Shown: positions 56,850-64,000 of the stretch, piece after piece
How the letters are laid out: each line of letters starts with the position of its first letter
How positions within the stretch are numbered: the stretch's first letter is position 1
DNA from: Cololabis saira
Lineage: Eukaryota; Chordata; Actinopteri; Beloniformes; Belonidae
NCBI RefSeq assembly: GCF_033807715.1
Contig: NC_084609.1
Coordinates: 33,599,350 to 33,663,349 of the forward strand
Direction: 5' to 3'
DNA length: 64,000 nt
Notes under the pieces: model-generated
What the model saw: the letters and a program-made list of their open reading frames with translations, nothing else
Databases searched by the model: none
Told to the model about the DNA's origin: nothing
Translations under genes and position numbers: made by a program

Positions 56850-57709
56850 ATCCTCTCCAGTTGTGTCAGGTTGGAGGGTGAATGTTGGGGGACAGTCAAT
56901 TTCAAATCTCTGAGAGATGCTCAATTGGGTTTAGGTCAAGGCTCTGGCTGGACCAGTCAAGAATGGTCCAAGAGTTGTTCTGAAGCCACTCCTTTGGTAT
57001 TTTAGCTGTGTGCTTAGAGTCATTGTCTTGTTGGAAGGTGAAACTTCCGCCCAGTCTGAGGTCCGGGGCACTTTGGAAGAGGTTTTCTGCCAGGATATCT
57101 CTGTACTTAATCTTTCCTTCAATTACAACCAGTCATCCTGTCCCTGCAGCTGAAACACCCCCATAGCATGATGCTGCCACCACCATGTTTCACTGTTGGG
57201 ATGGTATTGGCAGGTGATGAGCAGTGCCTGCTTTTGTCCACACATACCGCTTAAATTAACACCAAAAAGTTCAATCTTGATCTCATCAGACCAGATAATC
57301 TTATTTCTCATAGTCTGGGTCATGTCATGTGTTTTTTGTCAAACTCTATGCAGGCTTTTTTATTATGTCTTGCACTGAGGAAAGGCTTCAGTCGGGCCAG
57401 TCTGCCATAAAGCCCCGACTGGTGGAGGTCTGCAGTGATAGTTGACTTTGTGGAACTTTCTCCCATCTCCTGCTGCATCTCTGGAGCTCAGCCACAGTGA
57501 TCTCTGGGTTCTTCTTTACCTCTCTTAGCAAGGCTCTTCTCCCACGATTGCTCAGTCTGGATTATGGAGGCCACTGTGCTCTTAGGAACCTTGAATGCTG
57601 CAGACATTCTTTTGTAACCATGGCCAGATATGTGCCTTGCCACAATTCTGTCTCTGAGCTCTTGGGCAGTTCCTTCGACCTCATGATTCTCACTTGCTCT
57701 GACAAGCAC
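56850..57709 (-). pseudogene. Tc1 transposase pseudogene
   Basis: Minus strand, N to C: AQELRDRIVARHISGHGYKR and AAFKVPKSTVASIIQ (paired-like HTH region), then in other frames RNKIIWSDEIKIELFGVN (first catalytic Asp), a QQDNDSKHTAK word near 57030 (second Asp), DLNPIEHL near 56930, and the end SPSNLTQLERI. Frameshifts between these pieces make it inactive. Tc1 transposases cut and paste at TA sites. Confidence 0.88.
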
Positions 57710-57939
57710 TGTGAGCTGTAAGGTCTTGTATAGACAGGTGTGTGCCTTTCCTAATCAAGTCCAATCGGTTTAATTAAACGCATCTGGACTTTAATGAAGG
57801 AGCAGAACCATCTCATATGAGTGTCACAGCAAAGGGTCTGAATACTTATGACCATGTGATACATTTCTATTTTTCTCTGTCAAGATGGAGTGCTTCTTGT
57901 TTAAAGGGACTGTTTGTTTGGGCGAAAAAATAAAAAAAA

Positions 57940-58115
57940 AATAAAAATTCTAGCACGGGCATGGCAGCACGTGTGTCCAACTGGACTCAGCAGTCTGACC
58001 AGCACTGATCCAGCTGGACCTGAACTATGGGATTTTGTGCTTGTGTTGTTCTCTCAGATGTAAGTCGCTTTGGATAAAATCGTCTGCTAAATGACAGTAG
58101 CAGCAGTAGTAGCGA
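57940..58115 (+). mobile_element. SINE 3' fragment in the Tc1 right arm
   Basis: gatgtaagtcgctttggata and gtctgctaaatgacagtagc repeat the tail of the SINE at 56627-56847. The tRNA-like head is not clear. Confidence 0.7.
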
Positions 58116-58228
58116 TGAGTGTACATTAATGAGAAATAAAAGGAATTTTTTTGATTTTAGAAAATAGGTGCAATGATACAAAGAGGAAAAAATGTAAAGG
58201 GGTCTGAATACTTTCCGTAGCCACTGTA

Positions 58229-58830
58229 TATGTTTGACCTGAGACGTCAGCAAGGGTGTGCCGAGGGAACGGGCTCTGCTATCGTTCCTGCTATTATAGT
58301 GCTGCCTAGGTGATGGAGTCCCTCTTTTTTCCAGGTTTTCCAATATAATTGTAAAATATATAATCTCCAAACCGCCCGTCCTTATCCTTGAAAAACTTCA
58401 AATTTGAAGTAGTTCAGCAGACTGGTTTCTGAACTCCTCCAGAGTGAAATGTGGACTTTAAAAGGAATGCAGATGATAAACACACAGAGAAACAAACGCA
58501 AACTTGAAAGCAGTTGAAAGGAGAATGCTGGGAGACAGATGATGTTTAGAGTGGCATGAATGAACACAAACAAATCTACAAATGCTTTCCTGTTTTTTAA
58601 TACAGAGCATTAGCCATCTTGTTTGATTTCCTTGTGATACTGCATCCTGAAAAGGTACATATTTTAAGTGAGTTTCTAAAGTTTATTTTTATGCCACATT
58701 TCACAAATGAAAAACATGAGAAATAAAAACAAAATACAAAAACTTAAAATGATCAAAAATGAGACATGAAAGTCTGTCTAAAACAACATAAAAGTCTATA
58801 AGGTTGTGATTATGTTCATGCAGTCTCACA
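58229..58830. other. Intronic sequence, no recognised feature
   Basis: Nothing recognised. Confidence 0.45.
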
Positions 58831-59175
58831 ATCTATCTATCTGATTCCTTTGATTACTTTGAGAAGCAGCTGAAGAGCAGGTGAAGGATGTTTCATTTGA
58901 ACAAATGTTAATTAAAGTAGCATTTATCACCTCATAGTTGTTTCGACTGCACCAGGATATCTGGATATCCTCACAAGGTTTCACATGATGTACATCATGT
59001 AGTTGAAACATGTCAACCTAAGGAAAACGTTTTAACTTGCTTAAAAAAGAAGCGTAACCAAGAACAACTATGAGGTGGTAAAGACTTAATTAACATTTGT
59101 TCAAATTAAACATCCTTTCCCTGCTCTTCAGCTGCTTTTGCAAGTAATCAAAGGAATCAAATAGATAGATAGATG
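58831..59175. repeat. Long imperfect inverted repeat (hairpin), about 345 bp
   Basis: Left arm ctatctatctgattcctttg, agaagcagctgaagagcagg, gtttcatttgaacaaatgtt; right arm aacatttgttcaaattaaac, cctgctcttcagctgctttt, caaaggaatcaaatagatag. The centre near 58975-59010 is rich in short palindromes (gatgtacatcat). A (GATA)n run abuts the right arm. Confidence 0.85.
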
Positions 59176-59188
59176 ATAGATAGATGAA
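59157..59188 (+). repeat. (GATA)n microsatellite
   Basis: About seven ATAG units with one interruption. Confidence 0.9.
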
Positions 59189-59243
59189 ATTACAGCTGCC
59201 CAGTCCAGTAGTATTAAAAAAAAAAGACAAAGAGACTAACATA

Positions 59244-59552
59244 CAGGACTGTCTCAGAAAATTAGAATATTGTGATTTTCTGTAATGCAATTACAAAATC
59301 AAAAATGTCATACATTCTGGATTCATTACAAATCAACTGAAATATTGCAAGCCTTTTATTATTTTAATATTGCTGATCATGGCTTACAGCTTAAGAAAAC
59401 TCAAATATCCTATCTCAAAAAATTAGAATATTCTGGGAATTGATCAGTTGATTTGTAATGAATCCAGAATGTATGACATTTTTGTTTTTTTAATTGCATT
59501 ACAGAAAATAAAGAACTTTATCACAATATTCTAATTTTCTGAGACAGTCCTG
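59244..59552 (+). mobile_element. Palindromic TA-type MITE with a shortened arm
   Basis: 309 bp; ends as in 46611-46973; TA on both flanks. About 55 bp of one arm is missing near 59440 (gggaattgatcagttgattt). Confidence 0.93.
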
Positions 59553-60957
<1,405 letters not shown>

Positions 60958-60968
60958 TGAAGATGAGT

Positions 60969-61637
60969 GTGTGCTGTAGGGCTGGGCCATATATCCACAT
61001 TTTAATATATATCGATATATTTTCAAACGCGATATGGTACGAGACAATATCGTTTATATCGATTTAAAAAAAAAAAAATACTTTTTTTTTATGATTTTGA
61101 TATAGCTTATTTTGTGACAAATTGACTTGAATGTTTTATTTGAGATTTGCACAAATGTTTTGTTATTTGCACAACTGTCAACCTCAGTGGAAAAGTCTGC
61201 CTGTTACTGTCTACATTGTATTAATTGCACAGTGTATTTTAATTGAATTGTTATGCAGGAAAGGGATATTTGTTTTATTTTATTCAAGAAGCATTTTTAT
61301 TCTATATATGCAGGCAGTTTATTTTTATTTCATTTGTTTTATACATTTTGATATTGTGCAGACCTCTGTTAATAAAGGAACCTGTGTGACATTTGGCACG
61401 AGGCTTTGTATTAAAACTGACTGTTTTTTTAAGGGTTTGCCTCAGAAAAAATGAAGCTAACAGAGGTGCTAACAGAGAAGCTAACAGAGATGCTAACAGA
61501 GATGCTATGCTATAATGCTTTGGGGGAAACCCCAATTATGGCAGGGAAAAAATATGGATATATATCGAGTATCGCCATTTAGCTAGAAAATATTGAGATA
61601 TGACTTTTGGTCCATATCGCCCAGCCCTAGTGTGCTG
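60969..61637 (+). mobile_element. hAT MITE (TAGGGCTGGGCCATATATC family), perfect 8-bp duplication
   Basis: Ends TAGGGCTGGGCCATATATCC (60977) and the inverse ATATCGCCCAGCCCTA (to 61629); flank GTGTGCTG exact on both sides (60969-60976, 61630-61637). A small tandem repeat of gctaacagagatgctaaca lies at 61452-61508. The element starts 24 bp after the last exon base. Confidence 0.95.
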
Positions 61638-62100
61638 TCCCCAAGCCTTCGTCAAGGGGTTGGTGGAAACTGTCTGCTTCTGAGTGTTCTTTATACACAA
61701 AAAAGAGCAATTCAACCTGGAGCCCCCTATGACTGCTACCTGAACCATGCCGAGCTGAGGTCTCCAAGGTTCAGCAGTCGCGCTCAGGAACTTCTGGTGT
61801 GCACCAGAGCAAAGAGGGGATACGAGGTTTACGAGGATACCAGGTCTAATTTCTTCTTTTGCTTTTTCTATGATTATCTTCTCTGGAAGTTTCTTACGAG
61901 GGCGCATTGGTAGGTCGTCTCTCTGGGTTCCAGCTAGCATGTTTTGGGGCTGCTGGCTCATTTGATCAAAGTTGGAGTTCCAGTCACCAAAGAAATCAGA
62001 TAAGCCCATCCAATCTTTGGAGGAAGATGGGGTTCCTACTGTATGCTGAAATGAAGGCTGAGGCTGAGGCAACCGTCCACTTCACTTCCAGGCTCCTGTC
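61638..62100 (-). pseudogene. Unidentified protein-like fragment between two MITEs
   Basis: From about 62081 downward on the minus strand an open frame reads GRLPQPQPSFQHTVGT, KDWMGLSDFFGDWNSNFDQM, SQQPQNMLAGTQRDDLPMRP and RKKLPEKIIIEKAKEEIRPG. It looks like real, non-repetitive protein, and a stop lies a few codons upstream. I do not recognise the family; a decayed retrocopy or a transposon gene piece are both possible. Confidence 0.35.
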
Positions 62101-62728
62101 ATAGACTGTGTTTCCATGCATCAATAACCCTTTTAAAACCCGAATATTGGCAATAACCTAAATTTGCACGGCCATGTAAACACCAATAACCCCTTTGAAT
62201 AACCAGAATTTGCTCATATTGGGGTTTTTAAAAACCCCAACATGAGCCCTGGGTTACTCCTTTTAAAACCTGAATATTGGGTCATGTAAACACCAAACGG
62301 AATATCCCCATCAAACGGAACAGGAATTTGTTTTCTGCACATGCTCTGTTCACAAGGAATCCTGGTCTTTTGAGTCCAGGAAGTTCTTCTAAACACGGAG
62401 AAACCAAGACCAGGAGGAGACTAATCACTTCATAAATGTAATGAAGGATATGAACATTTCTGCATTTGTAGACGGTAGAAAGTACCGGGATAGAAGATTT
62501 ACAAGAAGGTGAGAGAAAAGTTGCACGAAGCAGCATTTGTTTTGGATTTGGATACAGGAAGAAGAAGAGGAAATGACAGGAATTGTGTCATGATGTTCTC
62601 CGTGCGTCGCTGGTTTGATCCAGATATCCTGAATGATTAATCACCATGTAAACGGAATATTCCCAATGTTTCAGTAACCGGAATATTAGCAATAACCCCA
62701 ATGTTGACTGCATGTAAACGTAGTCATA
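62101..62728 (+). mobile_element. DNA element with GACTACGTTTACATGCA ends, second copy
   Basis: GACTGTGTTTCCATGCATCA (62104) and the inverse end TGCATGTAAACGTAGTC (to 62725), with ATA on both sides. 622 bp; supplies the uninterrupted version of the nested element at 26715-28655. Confidence 0.85.
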
Positions 62729-63016
62729 GTCTTTACTGCTGCTGCTGGTTTTTGATGTTGCTTCGGCAATTGAGCATTTCTCAGTTTCCATTAACCCAGT
62801 AGTGACGTCTGTGTTGGCAGTCCAGGGAAAAAGATTCCACTTGAACATCCAAAATAGATGATTAAAGTATTTCAGCTTTCCTCTAAACAAACTTCTGAAT
62901 GACGTTCACTGGGAGGTTCAACTTGAATCGCACACTTTATAGATAAATGCCTGGTGTTTGCTCAGGCCTGGACAAAGCAGCACTTCTTTAATGAACCCTG
63001 GTGCTGTCTTTGGGTC

Positions 63017-63494
63017 AAGGGAGGAGGAAGGGAGGAAGGAAGGAAAGAAGGAAGGAAGGAAGGAAGGAAGGAAGGAATGGAAGGAAGGAAGGAATGGAAG
63101 GAAGGAAGGAAGGAAGGAAGGAAGGAAGGAAGGAAGGAAGGAAGGAAGGAAGGAATGGAAGGAAGGAAGGAATGAAGGAAGGAAGGAAGGAAGGAATGGA
63201 AGGAAGGAAGGAAGGAATGGAAGGAAGGAAGGAAGGAAGGAAGGAAGGAAGGAAGGAAGGAAGGAAGGAAGGAAGGAAGGAATGGAAGGAAGGAAGGAAG
63301 GAAGGAAGGAAGGAAGGAAGGAAGGAAGGAAGGAAGGAAGGAAGGAAGGAAGGAAGGAAGGAAGGAAGGAAGGAAGGAAGGAAGGAATGGAAGGAAGGAA
63401 GGAAAGAAGGAATGGAAGGAAGGAAGGAAGGAAGGAAGGAAGGAAGGAAGGAAGGAAGGAAGGAAGGAAGGAAGGAAGGAAGGAAGGAAGGAAA
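63017..63494 (+). repeat. (GGAA)n satellite
   Basis: About 480 bp of GGAA/AAGG tetramers with scattered GGAATGGAAGG units. The large open frames on both strands are repeat artefacts. Confidence 0.98.
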
Positions 63495-64000
63495 GGGAGT
63501 AAGGAAGGGAGAAAAGATGGAAGGAAGGAAAGAAGGGAGGAATGGAAGGAAGGGAGAAAGGAGAAAAGAAGGAAAGAAGGAAGGAAGTAGGAAAGGGAGT
63601 AAGGAAGGGAGAAAAGATGGAAGGAAGGAAAGAAGGAAGTAAGGAAGAAAGGAGGAAAGAAGGAAGGAAGTAAAGGGAGTAAGGAAGGGAGAAAAGATGG
63701 AAGGAAGGAAAGAAAGGAGAAAAGATGGAGGAAGGGAGAAAGGAAAGAAAGACGGGAGAAAAGGAAAGGGAGAGAGGAAGGAATGGAGAAAAGGAAAGAA
63801 AGAGGGGAGGGAAGAAGGAAGGAATGGAGGAAATAAGGAAGGAAAAGCAAAGAAGGTAATAAAGGAACGAATGACAAAAGGGAGGAAGGAAGAAAAAGGA
63901 GTAAAGGAGGGTAAAAAAAGAGGAAAAGAGGAAAGGAAGAAGGAAGGAGAGAGCATGGCAGGAGGAAAGAAGGATAGAAGAAAGTACAAGGGTTAACATA
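63495..64000 (+). repeat. Degenerate GA-rich polypurine region
   Basis: The GGAA satellite continues as agggagtaaggaagggagaa, aagatggaaggaaggaaaga units of about 70 bp repeated three to four times, then irregular GA-rich sequence to the window end. Confidence 0.9.

Larger units (their letters stand above)
52571..58228 (-). mobile_element. Tc1-like transposon, split by an L2 LINE and SINEs
   Basis: Left end CAGTGGGTGCGGAAAATATT (52573) and right end AATACTTTCCGTAGCCACTG (to 58226), flanked by TA on both sides. Tc1 parts are 52573-52864, 56578-56626 and 56848-58226. Removing the inserts joins caacaagtttttca to acctggatttggggatcctc and then ttgcag to atcctctccag, the order expected in this Tc1 family. 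Confidence 0.9.

Noticed and set aside
62918..63999. Open frames of more than 300 codons (FLPS repeats, GRKE repeats)
   Set aside because: All follow from the GGAA satellite; purine-rich tetramers rarely give stops in any frame.

Overview
The window is vertebrate nuclear DNA and almost certainly comes from a ray-finned (teleost) fish. The evidence is four short, correctly spliced exons of a SCUBE-family gene on the + strand, separated by introns of 8 to 17 kb. Those introns are packed with repeats typical of fish: L2-like, RTE/Rex3-like and other LINE pieces, Tc1, pogo/Tigger, hAT and Harbinger DNA elements, many MITEs, a tRNA-type SINE and long microsatellites. I see no bacterial operons, CRISPR arrays, rRNA or intact tRNA genes.

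The gene is best called scube1 (signal peptide, CUB and EGF-like domain protein 1). The exons are 25286-25414 (EGF-like module), 35337-35453 (EGF-like module), 43913-44002 (spacer with an N-glycosylation sequon and a dibasic cluster) and 60836-60952 (EGF-like module). All are phase 1 at both ends, have AG/GT borders, and join into one open frame of 151 codons. Signal peptide, earlier EGF exons, later EGF exons and the CUB domain lie outside the window, so bases 1-25285 and 60953-64000 are read as intron.

Layout. 1-8 kb: LINE fragment, a hAT MITE carrying a minisatellite, an LTR-like element, a hAT element with a pogo/Tigger element inside, a LINE pol pseudogene, and an interstitial telomere tract with 16-bp flanking repeats. 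8-16 kb: GGAT satellite, L2 3' end, hAT pieces, a tandem-repeat element of the GGGCCC-ended family, and LINE and MITE insertions in L2 remnants. 16-25 kb: more hAT MITEs, a Harbinger element with a Myb/SANT-like remnant and a CTG expansion, and L2 fragments. 25-35 kb: first exon, a second minisatellite, a four-deep nest of DNA elements (26.6-28.8 kb), a hAT element, an RTE LINE and another LINE. 35-44 kb: second exon, two hAT elements, a large fold-back, a G-rich tract, third exon. 44-61 kb: fold-backs, solo LTRs, a 5.7-kb Tc1 locus invaded by an L2 LINE, an LTR-like element and SINEs, then the fourth exon. 61-64 kb: a hAT MITE starting 24 bp after the exon, an unidentified reading frame, another MITE, and about 1 kb of GGAA-type polypurine DNA.

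No intact autonomous transposon gene was found; every transposase or reverse transcriptase trace is broken. Many insertions can be dated relative to each other because target-site duplications, and in several cases an uninterrupted paralogous site, are visible inside the same window. Family names for repeats are from recognition of motifs and termini, not from a database search.
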